64,000 nucleotides of DNA from Pseudomonadales bacterium (GCA_024234815.1 JACKNO010000001.1:1178001-1242000), one strand, 5' to 3'. Shown: positions 52,039-61,375, counted from the first letter of the stretch. The notes: generated from the sequence alone by a model not told the origin. Numbers and translations are program-made.

Positions 52039-52680
52039 TCAGCCCTGGTCCGGGCTGGAATTTGCGCTTCTGGGCACCGGGGCCATTTCGACCCGCCGAT
52101 TCCGGGAGCGGCCCTCGTCGTCCAGGTTGGAAGCCACCGGTTGCTGCGCGCCGAAGGCTGCGGCGAATACCAGTTGCGGTGGCATACCTTCCTCGATCAG
52201 GGCGCGGGTAACCGTGAGGCTGCGCTGGGCCGACAGTTCCCAGTTGTCCTGGAATTGGCTGTTGCCCTTCTGGATGGGCAGGTCATCGGTGAAGCCGCTC
52301 ACCATCAGCAGTTCGTCACGCTCGCCCAGGTAAACCCTCAGCGGCGCAACCAGGGTTTGCAGCAGGGCGCGTCCCTGTGGTTGCAACTGGTCGGAATTGA
52401 GCGAGAACAGCACGCTGCCGCTGATACCTATGCGGCCGTCGCGCAGTGTGACTCGCCCGGTAGCCAGTGGGTCAGCCAGCGCCTCTTCCAGAGCCATCCT
52501 GCGCTGTTCTTCGGCCTGGCGTTTGCTGACCTCTTCCTCGAGCGACTGGGCGAGTTGTACCTGGTAGCCCAGAACCCACACAAGTATCAGCACAAAAATA
52601 CCCACGACGCCGGCCATCAGGTCGCCGAATATTGGCCATACAGGCGCTTCCTGGTAATCGTCGTGCTGTAGTTGTTCCAT
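52039..52680 (-). CDS. MotB/OmpA-like protein with a stator-type TM aspartate (ZorB-like)
   Basis: 213-residue inner-membrane protein. The N-terminus EAPVWPIFGDLMAGVVGIFV runs into one TM helix (~17-40) with Asp20 just inside it, matching the ion-carrying Asp of MotB (yADFMTAMMAFF pattern) and ZorB. A short coiled coil (EEEVSKRQAEEQRRMALEEA) follows, then a periplasmic OmpA-type peptidoglycan-binding domain: SGFTDDLPIQ, NWELSAQRSLTVTRALIEEG and RSRNRRVEMAP. That is the layout of a stator B-subunit. The start overlaps the stop of the MotA-like gene as ATGA. With no flagellar, TolA/TonB or Zorya C-D/E genes nearby, its machine is unidentified. Confidence 0.85.
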   Translation of the reverse strand: MEQLQHDDYQEAPVWPIFGDLMAGVVGIFVLILVWVLGYQVQLAQSLEEEVSKRQAEEQRRMALEEALADPLATGRVTLRDGRIGISGSVLFSLNSDQLQPQGRALLQTLVAPLRVYLGERDELLMVSGFTDDLPIQKGNSQFQDNWELSAQRSLTVTRALIEEGMPPQLVFAAAFGAQQPVASNLDDEGRSRNRRVEMAPVPRSANSSPDQG

Positions 52681-54932
52681 CAGCTGGCCTCAGTCTCAGG
52701 CGTCCGCTGCTGGCCTTTCGCCTGCTTCGCGGTCTGTTTATTGCGGCTGAGGCGCTGCAGTTCTTCGACGATTTCCTTCTGGGACAGCATGCTCTGGTCA
52801 ATAATCTCCCTGGCCTGGGCCACGTAGTAAGCCATCTGTTCGTCGCTGCGGTTACTGGATTTCTCCATCGATTCCTCCACCCTGCCCAGGTGTTCAATCA
52901 TGGTCTCATTGGAGGTGTTGAACATCTCCACTGCCAGGCCAAACGCCTCGCCCAGGCTGGACAAATCTGTGGCGCTTCCAGCCACGTGGGTGCTGGCCTC
53001 GGAGATTTTCGCGATTTCCGCCAGGATGTGTTCGCCAAATCGTGTACTGATGTCCTGTAGCGCACCGGCTGAGGATTCCACCAGCTTTTCCACCGATTCG
53101 CGCTGGCTTGCGGCCGTCTGTGCCAGCGTGACGGACAGCTTGTTCAAGTCGTCCATTACGCGTTGGCGCTCCTCGAGGAGTCGGTTGTCGCGCTCTATAT
53201 TGTTGCTTGTTTCCGCCCGCAGTTTACCGATGACTTCCGCCGCCGCCCGGGGAGTCTCGGACGCTGTTTCTATCAGGCGGATCATGGGCTCTTCCAGGCC
53301 CTGGCCCAGGCGGGTGAGGTGCTCCGCAACATTTGCTTCGAGTTCGCCCAGTCGGCTGACAGCGGCGGCATGCCCCTGTTCTTCGCGGCTCCTGAGTGAA
53401 GCCAACTCTGTGGTGAGCACCGCGGTGAGTTGCTTGAGTCTGTCGCCCTGCTGGTCCTGCCAGGTTTCCTCGGAGGCCATCCTCGCCTGCACCAGGGTCT
53501 CGGTCGATTGCATCAGCTTACCGATTTCAGCCAGCATGCTGGCAAAGGTTGATCGCGCCGTGTCGGCAAATTCGCGACTCGAGTCCGTCATGGACTCTCT
53601 CACGCTGCCCTGCAATTCCCGGGACTGCTCCGCCCAGGAAGATGAGGTCGTCTCGAATGTGGACAACAGCGAGGCGCTGGCCGCGCGGAATTCCTCGCCA
53701 AAGGCGCGCAGCTGACTCGCAGCCGTATCCGCCAGTTGTGTGTTGGTGTCCTGAAGCATCTGGCTTATCCCCGCCATCGCCTCGGCGACCACCGGTGTGA
53801 CGCTTTCGCCTGCAGCCCGGCCGCTCGCCGCCAGGCTCTCCTGAAGCGAAACGCCGACTGATGCCGCCAGTTCCCGGTAGCGTTCGCCGGTTGCCTCGTG
53901 GAAGCGTCGCTGGTTGGCGAGCAGCGCTTCTCCCAGCTTGTCACCCATGGATTCCAGCTGAGCGTAGCGCTGGTCGGTCGCGGCCTGGAACTGGCTCTGG
54001 CTGGACAGAAGGGCCTCTGCGAGCTTGTCACCCATCGTTTCCAGTTGAGCGTAGCGTTTATCAGTCGCCGCCTGGAACTGGCTCTGGTTGGATAGAAGGG
54101 CTTCACCCAAGCTGTCAGCCATCTGTCCCAATTCGGCGTAGCGTTTATCCGTGCTGTCCTGGAACTGCCTCTGGTTGGCAAGCAGGGACTCCCCCAGTTT
54201 GTCCCCCATGCTCGCCAGCTGCGTGGCGAGTTCCTGCAGTTTGTCGGTTACCTCAGGCAGTGCCCGGGTCTGGACCTGCAGGGCGTCGAAAGCCTGTTGC
54301 CGGCGATGGGCAAGAGAGAAGCCCCTGAATACCGTGGCGATTTTGCTTTCGAGCACTCGTGTTGCCAGCATTCTGTCGCGACGCACCAGGGTGGAAATCA
54401 GACCCAGCATGGCGGAGGCCGCAACACCGGCCACAGAGGTGCCAAAGGCGACTCCCAGCCCCTGGATGGGCGCGGCCAGCCCGGCCCTGATGGCATCGAG
54501 CTCGGTGCTGCCGCGCAAGGCGAGTACCGCACCGCTGAGGGTATCTACCATGCCCACGAAGGTTCCCAGCAGCCCCAGCATGACCAGCAGGCCAACCAGG
54601 TAAGGGGTAAAGACGGGCGCGGGTAGTCCCACGCGCTCCCCTTCGATACGCAGGCTCACGGCATTGCGAAGTGAGGGGTCCAGACGATTGAGCCAGGTTT
54701 CCAGCCACTGTGCGGGCGGGTCCGTTTGTTCCGGAATTGTCCTCAGCGCGACGCCGAGGGTGGCGGTCGCGCGCCCGAATTTCAGCAGTTCAATAATGCC
54801 GATCAGGTAAACACCGCCTATCACCAGCGTGATGACGAAGGCCAGGGCATGAGTGCCTGCGAAACCGAGGCCTGTCCACACGATGGCGGTGGCGCCCAGC
54901 AGGAATGCGGTAGCAAAGAGTAATCGTGTCAT
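52680..54932 (-). CDS. MotA/TolQ-like channel subunit with a long DUF802 coiled-coil tail (ZorA-like)
   Basis: 750-residue inner-membrane protein. About four TM helices (5-22, 29-48, 109-133, 155-184); the third and fourth hold YLVGLLVMLGLLGTFVGMVD and GLGVAFGTSVAGVAASAMLG, the MotA/TolQ/ExbB proton-channel signature. From ~205 to ~740 the chain is a helical, coiled-coil tail in the cytoplasm. Four exact-length 29-residue repeats occupy residues 242-357 (MGDKLGESLLANQRQF..., MADSLGEALLSNQSQF..., and so on). A MotA-type head with a long intracellular tail is the architecture described for ZorA. Domain name DUF802 is from memory. Lies 6 nt after DUF3348 and overlaps the MotB-like gene. Confidence 0.83.
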   Translation of the reverse strand: MTRLLFATAFLLGATAIVWTGLGFAGTHALAFVITLVIGGVYLIGIIELLKFGRATATLGVALRTIPEQTDPPAQWLETWLNRLDPSLRNAVSLRIEGERVGLPAPVFTPYLVGLLVMLGLLGTFVGMVDTLSGAVLALRGSTELDAIRAGLAAPIQGLGVAFGTSVAGVAASAMLGLISTLVRRDRMLATRVLESKIATVFRGFSLAHRRQQAFDALQVQTRALPEVTDKLQELATQLASMGDKLGESLLANQRQFQDSTDKRYAELGQMADSLGEALLSNQSQFQAATDKRYAQLETMGDKLAEALLSSQSQFQAATDQRYAQLESMGDKLGEALLANQRRFHEATGERYRELAASVGVSLQESLAASGRAAGESVTPVVAEAMAGISQMLQDTNTQLADTAASQLRAFGEEFRAASASLLSTFETTSSSWAEQSRELQGSVRESMTDSSREFADTARSTFASMLAEIGKLMQSTETLVQARMASEETWQDQQGDRLKQLTAVLTTELASLRSREEQGHAAAVSRLGELEANVAEHLTRLGQGLEEPMIRLIETASETPRAAAEVIGKLRAETSNNIERDNRLLEERQRVMDDLNKLSVTLAQTAASQRESVEKLVESSAGALQDISTRFGEHILAEIAKISEASTHVAGSATDLSSLGEAFGLAVEMFNTSNETMIEHLGRVEESMEKSSNRSDEQMAYYVAQAREIIDQSMLSQKEIVEELQRLSRNKQTAKQAKGQQRTPETEAS
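53862..54209 (-). repeat. Four 87-bp (29-residue) tandem repeats in the DUF802 tail
   Basis: Residues 242-270, 271-299, 300-328 and 329-357 are in-frame repeats of 29 residues with the pattern M-x-D-x-L-x-E-(A/S)-L-L-(A/S)-x-Q-x-x-F-x-x-(A/S)-T, ending (K/Q/E)RY-x-(E/Q)L. Copies two and three are closest to each other. The strict period points to tail length changing by unit gain and loss. Confidence 0.88.
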
Positions 54933-54938
54933 AGGGTT

Positions 54939-55709
54939 CTATTCATCTTCCTGTTCGTCCAGCGCTTCAATCAGACCGAGAGTGGGCAGCATTCTCGTCT
55001 CGATTTCAGCCAGCAGTGAGCTTTGCAATTCCGCGCGAAGTTGCGCGAGGGTCTGGGCCCAACGCACATTGTCCGGTGGTTCGTCTGCCCCTGACTGGCG
55101 GTATTCAGTGAGCAGGGATTCAATACGTTTGCCGAGCACCTGACCTACTGCCGCAAAAAATCGCCTGTTCTGGTTTGACAGGGGGTCGCCCAGCGCGGCA
55201 TCCAGTTCCGCCAGTTGCGCCAGCCGTTGTGAAAACCCTGCCACCGCCTCCCTCGTGCTGGCGTGCAGGTTGCGGATCCTGAAGTCGATATCCCGTTGCT
55301 GCGCGGCGTAGAATGCGAGGTAGGGTTCTGCCGTCATGGTCTGCGCCAGGGTCAAGTCGGGGGTGACCGTCGGGAACCTGAGCCGCATCGTGCCGCCACC
55401 GGGGACAAAACTGCGCACCGCGCTACTTATTATGGCCGCTCGCGTCCGCAGGAACTCCGCCTTCAGGTCTTCCCTGGAGATCGGCGGAGGCCCGCCGACC
55501 GGGGCCGGGCGTTTGCCGTGAACTGTGGAAAGCCTGATCGAATCAGGTAAATCGAATAATTGGCCCAGGCGCTCGGTGAACTGTTTGTTGGAGACAGCCT
55601 TGTCCGCGCCCCCCAGCTCGGCCAGGAAGCGGACGAGCCTGGAGGTATTTGCCGGTATTTGCGTCTTGGCCTGAGTCATAAAGGTCTGCGGCCGGCGAAG
55701 GGCCACCAT
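54939..55709 (-). CDS. DUF3348-type protein, first gene of the motor operon
   Basis: 256-residue cytoplasmic protein, predicted mostly helical, no TM segment. Blocks: NTSRLVRFLAELGGADKAVS, QFTERLGQLFDLPDSIRLS, AEPYLAFYAAQQRDIDFRIR (with YxxFYxxxQRxMxxxIxxLR pattern), LAQLAELDAALGDPLSNQNR and a C-terminal MLPTLGLIEALDEQEDE acidic tail. I recognise the DUF3348 pattern from memory. Start may be 55709 or the ATG at 55679 (MTQAKTQIPANTSRLV), which fits other family members better; neither has a strong ribosome-binding site. It stands first in DUF3348-DUF802-OmpA-DUF2894, 6 nt before the motor gene. Function unknown. Confidence 0.72.
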   Translation of the reverse strand: MVALRRPQTFMTQAKTQIPANTSRLVRFLAELGGADKAVSNKQFTERLGQLFDLPDSIRLSTVHGKRPAPVGGPPPISREDLKAEFLRTRAAIISSAVRSFVPGGGTMRLRFPTVTPDLTLAQTMTAEPYLAFYAAQQRDIDFRIRNLHASTREAVAGFSQRLAQLAELDAALGDPLSNQNRRFFAAVGQVLGKRIESLLTEYRQSGADEPPDNVRWAQTLAQLRAELQSSLLAEIETRMLPTLGLIEALDEQEDE

Positions 55710-55885
55710 TTAACTGCCTGAATTTATTGGGAAAGTTGTCGGCGCGAAAGGTTATTACGAGGCGGGCTTTCGCCTGCGTGCCAGCGACATTGCGAGCCGG
55801 CCGGGCCAGGGAGCACGATCGGCCAGGCGGCAACACCGCCCGCATTATCGCTATTTTGCCCGAACATTCAAGGCGTGCCGCCCGG

Positions 55886-58800
55886 CTATTGGTAGCGGTA
55901 CTCAATACTGAGTTTTGGCCTCAGTGCAGGGTCGCCGAGGTATTCGCTGCTGTGGAAGCGTTTGGTGTTGCCGTTTACCGTCGTTGACTCGAGACTCCAG
56001 CCGCGGTTGCTTCTGCCATGGCTGATCGCATCCACGCCATCAGTCACGTCGAACTCCACCCAGCCCGGAATCCACGGGGCGCTGCCCGTACCGTCTGCTT
56101 CCAGGGCAAAATCAGTGCCCGCCCCGGTGGCGCCCGGTGCGCTCCAGGGGATGCCGCTGCGGCTGGTCTCCCAGGTAACCTCGCTTTCCTGCCAGGAGGC
56201 CAGCAGGGGGTGGAGCTGGTATTCCCAGCTGTAGAAGCCGGACTTGTACAGGCTGAGGGTAGCCGAGGTGATCGTGGCGCCATCCGGGACAGGGCCGCCT
56301 TCAGACTGGAATATGGCGAATTGCACCAGGCTTCGCAGCCTGCTGCCGGCGGCATTGTCGTACAGCACATCCCTGTTGCCGAAATTGGCGAGATTGTGGA
56401 ACTCGTAGATGTACGCGTCTTTTGTGCCGCTGTAGGCGTTCAGGCCCTCCTGCAGTTCAACGGCCAGGAGATCGGGGTTCGCCAGCACGGAAATGCCGAT
56501 AGCAGCGGATCGCGTGGTGTCGCCATCGTCATCGGTCGCAACGGCGGAGATTGAGTAATTGCCGACCAGCGGCGTGGTCCAGCTAAAGGTATAGGGGGCG
56601 CTGGTGTCTTCCCCCAGTTTGTTGTCGCCCTGGTAAAACTCTACCCGGGTGACGCTGCCGTCGGCATCGCTGGCGCTTGCGACCAGCTCAATCATCCCGC
56701 CAAAGATGTAGCTGGCGCCATCCTGGGGACTCGTCATTTCGACGACAGGTGGGACATTGGCAATATTCGACTCGACAGTAATGGCGATACCGGGTGAGGT
56801 GGTTTTGTCGCCATCGTCGTCGGTGGCCACCGCCGAGAGGGTGTAGTTGCCGATCGCGGCGTTGTCCCAGGTGAAGGTATAGGGCGCGGTATCGTCCTCA
56901 CCCAGCCTGACGCTCCCCTGGTAGAACTCCACCAGGGTGACGCTACCGTCGAGGTCGCTGGCCGTGGCTGCGATATCGATGGTGTCGCCAAACAGGTAGC
57001 TGGCGCCATCCTGCGGCGCGCTCAAGGCCACACTGGGCGCCGCGTTGGATGGGGTTCCGTCGTAGGTATATTCAATGGTCAGCTTGGGGCGCAGGCTTGG
57101 GTCGGGCAGGTATTCGCTACTGTGGAAGCGCTTGGTGTTCCCCGCAACCGCGACGGATTCAAGACTCCAGCCCATGTTGCTCCTGCCGTGGCTGATGGCG
57201 TCCACGCCAGCGGTCACGTCGAACTCTACCCAGCCTGGAATCCATGGCGCGCTGCCGGCACCGTCCGCGGCCGCCGCAAAATCCGTGCCTGCCCCGGTGG
57301 CCCCGGGAGCGCTCCAGCTGATGCCGTCGCGACTGGTTTCCCAGGTAACTTCGTTTTCCAACCAGGATGTCAGCAGGGGATGAACCCGGTATTCCCAGCT
57401 GTAGAAGCCGGATTTATAAAGGCTGAGCGTGGCGGAGGTGATCGTGGCGCCGTCCGGAACCGGGCCGCCTTCAGACTCGAAGATGGCAAATTGTACAAGG
57501 CTTCTCAGTCGGCTGCCGGCTGCGTTGTCGAACAGCACATCCCGGTTACCGAAGTTCGCCAGGTTGTGGTACTCGTAGATATACGCATCCCGCGTGCCGC
57601 TGTATCCATTGAATCCCTCCTGCAGTTTTACCGAGACCAGGTTTGGGTTGGCGATCACAGAAATACTGCGCGCGGCGGATTGCGTGCTTGCCCCGTCATC
57701 ATCGGTCGCGACGGCAACGATAGAGTAGTTGCCCGCCTGCGCGTTGTGCCAGGTAAACGCATAGGGGGCGGCGGTGTCTTCTCCCAGTTTGGTGTTTCCC
57801 TGGTAAAACTCCACCCGGGCGACGCTGCCATCGGCATCGCTGGCCGATGCTTCGATGTAGATGGCGTCGCCGAAGAGGAAGCTGGTACCGTCCAGCGGCT
57901 GCGTCAGGTCGACGGCTGGCGCCACGTTTGCAACGCCCGATTCGACTGTGACGGTGACGCTCGGCGAAGTGGTTTGGTCGCCATCGTCATCGGTGGCCAC
58001 CGCCGTCAGGGTATGGCTACCGATAGTGGGGTTGCTCCAGGTAAACGTGTAAGGGGCGGTGGTGTCTTCTCCCAGCCTGGTGCTCCCCTGGTAAAACTCG
58101 ACCCGGGTCACGGAGCCGTCGCTATCGCTGGCAGTGGCAGACAGCTCGATAGTATCGCCTGAAAGGTAACTGGCGCCGTCCAGTGGGGTCGTCAGTGAGA
58201 CGGATGGAGGGCGGTTGACGGCGCTGCCATCGTGGCTATACCGGATCGCGAGTTTTGGTCGCAATGTCGGGTCCGCCAGGTATTCACTGCTGTGGAAGCG
58301 TTTGGTGTTGCCCGCCACTGCAGTTGACTCGAGACTCCAGCCTCTGTTGGCCCGGCCGCGGCTGATGGCGTCAACGCCGCCGGTTACATCGAACACAACC
58401 CAACCCGGATCCCAGGGCGCACTCGCGCTGGCATCCGGTGTCAGTGCGAAGTCGGTCCCGGCCCCGGTGGCGCCCGCCGCGCTCCAGGGGATACCGTTGC
58501 GGCTGGCCTCCCAGGTGACCTCATTCTCCAGCCAGGAAGTGAGCAGGGGATGAATCCGGTACTCCCAGCTGTAGAATCCGGATTTGTAGAGGCTGAGCGT
58601 GGCCGAGGTAATCGTGGCGCCATCGGGAACGGGACCGCCTTCCGACTGGAAGATGGCAAACTGCACAAGGCTTCTCAGTCGGCTGCCTGCGGCATTGTCG
58701 AACAGCACGTCCCGGTTACCGAAGTTAGCCAGGTTGTGGTACTCGTAGATGTAGGCGTCGCGGGTGCCGTCGTAACCGTCCAGGCCTTCCTGTAATTCAA

Positions 58801-61300
58801 CCGCCTGCAGGTTCGGGTTCGCCGCAACGGAAATACCTGCGGCCGCAGACTGGGTGGTGGCGCCGGCATTATCGGTGGCCACGGCTGACAGTGTATAGCT
58901 GCCTTCCGCCGCATCATTCCAGGTAAAGGTGTAGGGCGACGCGGTGTCCTCGCCCAGTTTGGTGTCCCCCTGGTAAAACTCCACCCGGGTAACGTTGCCA
59001 TCGGCGTCGCTGGCGGTGGCGGTGATCTCGATAGCATCACCGAATATGAAATTGGCGCCGTCCAGCGGGGCGGTGAGTGCAACCTCGGGCGGGATATTGG
59101 CAACCGCCACTTCGACGCTTACGGTAATGGTAGCCGAAGTGGTGCTGTCGTTTTCGTTGTCGATGGCCACGGCTGACAATGTGTGCGTGCCGACCGGGGG
59201 GTTGCTCCAGGTAAAGAGGTAGGGCGCGGTGCTGTCCTCGCCCAGTTTGGTGCTGCCCTGGTAAAATTCGACCCGGGTAACATCGCCGTCGCTGTCACTG
59301 GCGGTGGCCGCCATGTCGATGGCATCACCGAGGTCGAAGCTGGCGCCGTCCAGTGGTGACGTGAGTTGGACCGTGGGAGGCAGGTTGGCGCCTGAAGTAG
59401 TAATGCTGATGCCGACGCTTGCCGAAGTGGTGCTGGCGCCATCGTCATCCGTGGCCACGGCCGACAGCATGTAATTCCCGACGGGAGGGGCGCTCCAGGT
59501 GTGAGTATAGGGAGCAGTTGTGTCCTCACCCAATTTGGTGCCGCCCTGGTAGAACTCGACCAGGCTGATGCTGCCGTCGTTGTCACTGGCGACAGCTGCC
59601 ATCTCGACCGACTCACCGAAGAGGTAAGCGGCGCCCGCCTGGGGGGCGGTTAATGTCACCGCCGGAGACTGGTTGGAGGCGCCGGCAACCACCACGGAAA
59701 AATCGGCGGATTGCAGAGTTACTCCATCTGTATTCGAGGTGACAACCGACAGTGAATAGTCGTCCGCACCCGGATTGAACCAGGTAAAAGTGAGGGGCAG
59801 TGAATATGCCTGCTTTATCAGGGCGCCGTTGGCGTAGATTTCGACGTCGTTGACGCGGTCATCGAGCGAGTCGATTACGAAGTCTATCGACTCACCTTCC
59901 GAATACACGCTGCCAGCGGGCGGGGACACGATGTAAGGTATTTTTTCGTCGACGGGAGGCTGCCAGGACTCTGGTTTGTATGCCCAAATCTGCCCTTCGT
60001 ACTGGTCAATCATCCCCAGGAATACATCCAGTGCAGCGATATACTTCCACTTGCCGCATATACAGAGCTGCCCGAGAGGTGAGTTGGGTACCGGGCTTGA
60101 ATTGGTCTGAAGCGGCTCCAGTGTCCATTGGCCCGAGGCAAGATCGTCGGGGTTTTGCAGTTCCCAGGGGGTATTGTCACCTCCCCAGAGAAGGAAGCGG
60201 TCTCGCACGGGGTCATAGTCCAGGCCGAAGGATTCCAGCAGGCTGAGCGGAAAAATCCCGTTGCTCTGAACCGGGTTGATTATCCGGTTTTCGTTGTTGG
60301 TGCCCGGGTTGTCGAGATTCCAGTAGGTAAAGATGTTGCGCGCAGTCCTCACGTAGATGTTCTGGCCGGGACTGTAGGCGCCGGCTCCGGTACCGGTAAA
60401 CGGGTAGGTCCGGTAACGGCCCAGTCGCTCGTAGCTGTCCATGCTGGCGTCGTTCAAGTCATTGACCACATAGCGATAAATTTCGCCGCTGACCTGGATA
60501 TACAACACATCCTTGCCATTTTCTTCCGCGTACGCGGTACTGCCGTTGATAAATGACGCACTGCCATAACCCGGGGTGTAATCGCCACCGGGGGGAGGCT
60601 GGAGATTGTCCCGGTTTTCCCACATCTGCCCGCCCGCCACGTCGCTGTAGATATAGGGCTCAACGTTGGATCCGTAAGTGCCGCCCACGGCATTGACGTC
60701 CGCCTTTGCGGGGTCCCAAAAATATGGTCCGGTTCGGGTGCCATCCTCCTTTTCGAAGTAGCGGCCGGTATTGAACGCCGCCCCGCCGAATGTGATGAAG
60801 CGGTCGCTCAGCGGGAGAAACTCGGAACTGTCGTAGGTGTGGGCGGCAATAGGCGCGTTGTAGATTCCGTCGATAGCCTCGTATGAGCCGATGTCCGGGC
60901 GTACATAAACCACCTCGGAGGGAAGTGATGCACGCTCCCATTGCAGGGATCCGGCGCGCCATCGGTATACCTCGTTGCCGGGGTAATTGGCATGGCCGCC
61001 ACCCCAGATTATCAGGTCTCCCCGGTTACTATCCCAGGCCATGGAACTCCAGGCCTGGATAATCTGCCGGGGGCTACCCGCACTGGGCGAGTCTGGTGCC
61101 TTGGGCCTCTGGTCATAGGGAGTCCAGGTATCCTGGAACGCATTCACATTGAGCTTTATCCAGCTGTTTTCCGGCGCGTTGGTCAGGCGTTTGCCAATTT
61201 CCGAGTCGAGCGCGAGTTCCCAGGGGCTTGCGGAGGCCAGTGGGGACGCGATCGTGGCGAGAAATAGAAGTACCTGGGCTGAATGGCGTTTAAGAATCAT
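55886..61300 (-). CDS. Giant secreted protein: beta-propeller, eight Ig-like and three DNRLRE-type domains
   Basis: 1804-residue exported protein. Signal peptide (RHSAQVLLFLATIASPLASA), then a Kelch/galactose-oxidase-like N-terminal region (~25-470: AWSSMAWDSNRGDLIIWGGG, LGQLCICGKWKYIAALDVFL), one divergent Ig-like domain (~475-565), then bacterial Ig-like domains (VRVEFYQGxTKLGEDTxAPY pattern) interspersed with ~190-residue beta-rich domains that start LQEG-x-(D/N)-x-Y and contain DAYIYEYHNLANFGNRDVLF and NTKRFHSSEYL-x-DP-x-LRPKL. The latter resembles DNRLRE/CBM96 domains. Order: SP-propeller-Ig x4-DNRLRE-(Ig x2-DNRLRE) x2. No cell-wall anchor or autotransporter domain is visible. Substrate binding or adhesion is inference. 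Own promoter likely at 61376-61405. Confidence 0.88.
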   Translation of the reverse strand: MILKRHSAQVLLFLATIASPLASASPWELALDSEIGKRLTNAPENSWIKLNVNAFQDTWTPYDQRPKAPDSPSAGSPRQIIQAWSSMAWDSNRGDLIIWGGGHANYPGNEVYRWRAGSLQWERASLPSEVVYVRPDIGSYEAIDGIYNAPIAAHTYDSSEFLPLSDRFITFGGAAFNTGRYFEKEDGTRTGPYFWDPAKADVNAVGGTYGSNVEPYIYSDVAGGQMWENRDNLQPPPGGDYTPGYGSASFINGSTAYAEENGKDVLYIQVSGEIYRYVVNDLNDASMDSYERLGRYRTYPFTGTGAGAYSPGQNIYVRTARNIFTYWNLDNPGTNNENRIINPVQSNGIFPLSLLESFGLDYDPVRDRFLLWGGDNTPWELQNPDDLASGQWTLEPLQTNSSPVPNSPLGQLCICGKWKYIAALDVFLGMIDQYEGQIWAYKPESWQPPVDEKIPYIVSPPAGSVYSEGESIDFVIDSLDDRVNDVEIYANGALIKQAYSLPLTFTWFNPGADDYSLSVVTSNTDGVTLQSADFSVVVAGASNQSPAVTLTAPQAGAAYLFGESVEMAAVASDNDGSISLVEFYQGGTKLGEDTTAPYTHTWSAPPVGNYMLSAVATDDDGASTTSASVGISITTSGANLPPTVQLTSPLDGASFDLGDAIDMAATASDSDGDVTRVEFYQGSTKLGEDSTAPYLFTWSNPPVGTHTLSAVAIDNENDSTTSATITVSVEVAVANIPPEVALTAPLDGANFIFGDAIEITATASDADGNVTRVEFYQGDTKLGEDTASPYTFTWNDAAEGSYTLSAVATDNAGATTQSAAAGISVAANPNLQAVELQEGLDGYDGTRDAYIYEYHNLANFGNRDVLFDNAAGSRLRSLVQFAIFQSEGGPVPDGATITSATLSLYKSGFYSWEYRIHPLLTSWLENEVTWEASRNGIPWSAAGATGAGTDFALTPDASASAPWDPGWVVFDVTGGVDAISRGRANRGWSLESTAVAGNTKRFHSSEYLADPTLRPKLAIRYSHDGSAVNRPPSVSLTTPLDGASYLSGDTIELSATASDSDGSVTRVEFYQGSTRLGEDTTAPYTFTWSNPTIGSHTLTAVATDDDGDQTTSPSVTVTVESGVANVAPAVDLTQPLDGTSFLFGDAIYIEASASDADGSVARVEFYQGNTKLGEDTAAPYAFTWHNAQAGNYSIVAVATDDDGASTQSAARSISVIANPNLVSVKLQEGFNGYSGTRDAYIYEYHNLANFGNRDVLFDNAAGSRLRSLVQFAIFESEGGPVPDGATITSATLSLYKSGFYSWEYRVHPLLTSWLENEVTWETSRDGISWSAPGATGAGTDFAAAADGAGSAPWIPGWVEFDVTAGVDAISHGRSNMGWSLESVAVAGNTKRFHSSEYLPDPSLRPKLTIEYTYDGTPSNAAPSVALSAPQDGASYLFGDTIDIAATASDLDGSVTLVEFYQGSVRLGEDDTAPYTFTWDNAAIGNYTLSAVATDDDGDKTTSPGIAITVESNIANVPPVVEMTSPQDGASYIFGGMIELVASASDADGSVTRVEFYQGDNKLGEDTSAPYTFSWTTPLVGNYSISAVATDDDGDTTRSAAIGISVLANPDLLAVELQEGLNAYSGTKDAYIYEFHNLANFGNRDVLYDNAAGSRLRSLVQFAIFQSEGGPVPDGATITSATLSLYKSGFYSWEYQLHPLLASWQESEVTWETSRSGIPWSAPGATGAGTDFALEADGTGSAPWIPGWVEFDVTDGVDAISHGRSNRGWSLESTTVNGNTKRFHSSEYLGDPALRPKLSIEYRYQ
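55889..59398 (-). repeat. Three in-register 1170-bp tandem modules inside the giant gene
   Basis: Matching landmarks recur exactly 1170 bp apart: the block encoding ANFGNRDVLF at 56371, 57541 and 58711, and an Ig-domain block at 58111 and 59281. Each module (390 codons) encodes two Ig-like domains and one DNRLRE-type domain with no net insertion or deletion, so the copies arose by recent duplication or are kept alike by gene conversion. Confidence 0.88.
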
Positions 61301-61375
61301 GACGCTGATTTACTCCGACATCACGCCAGTGCGGAGTCGGAACTCCCACTCTGGTGGCGTTCAGGATTTGGGAAA

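Noticed and set aside
51285..55709. Complete Zorya anti-phage system
   Set aside because: Only ZorA/ZorB-like membrane subunits are present. There is no helicase, nuclease or EH-signature protein among the neighbours.
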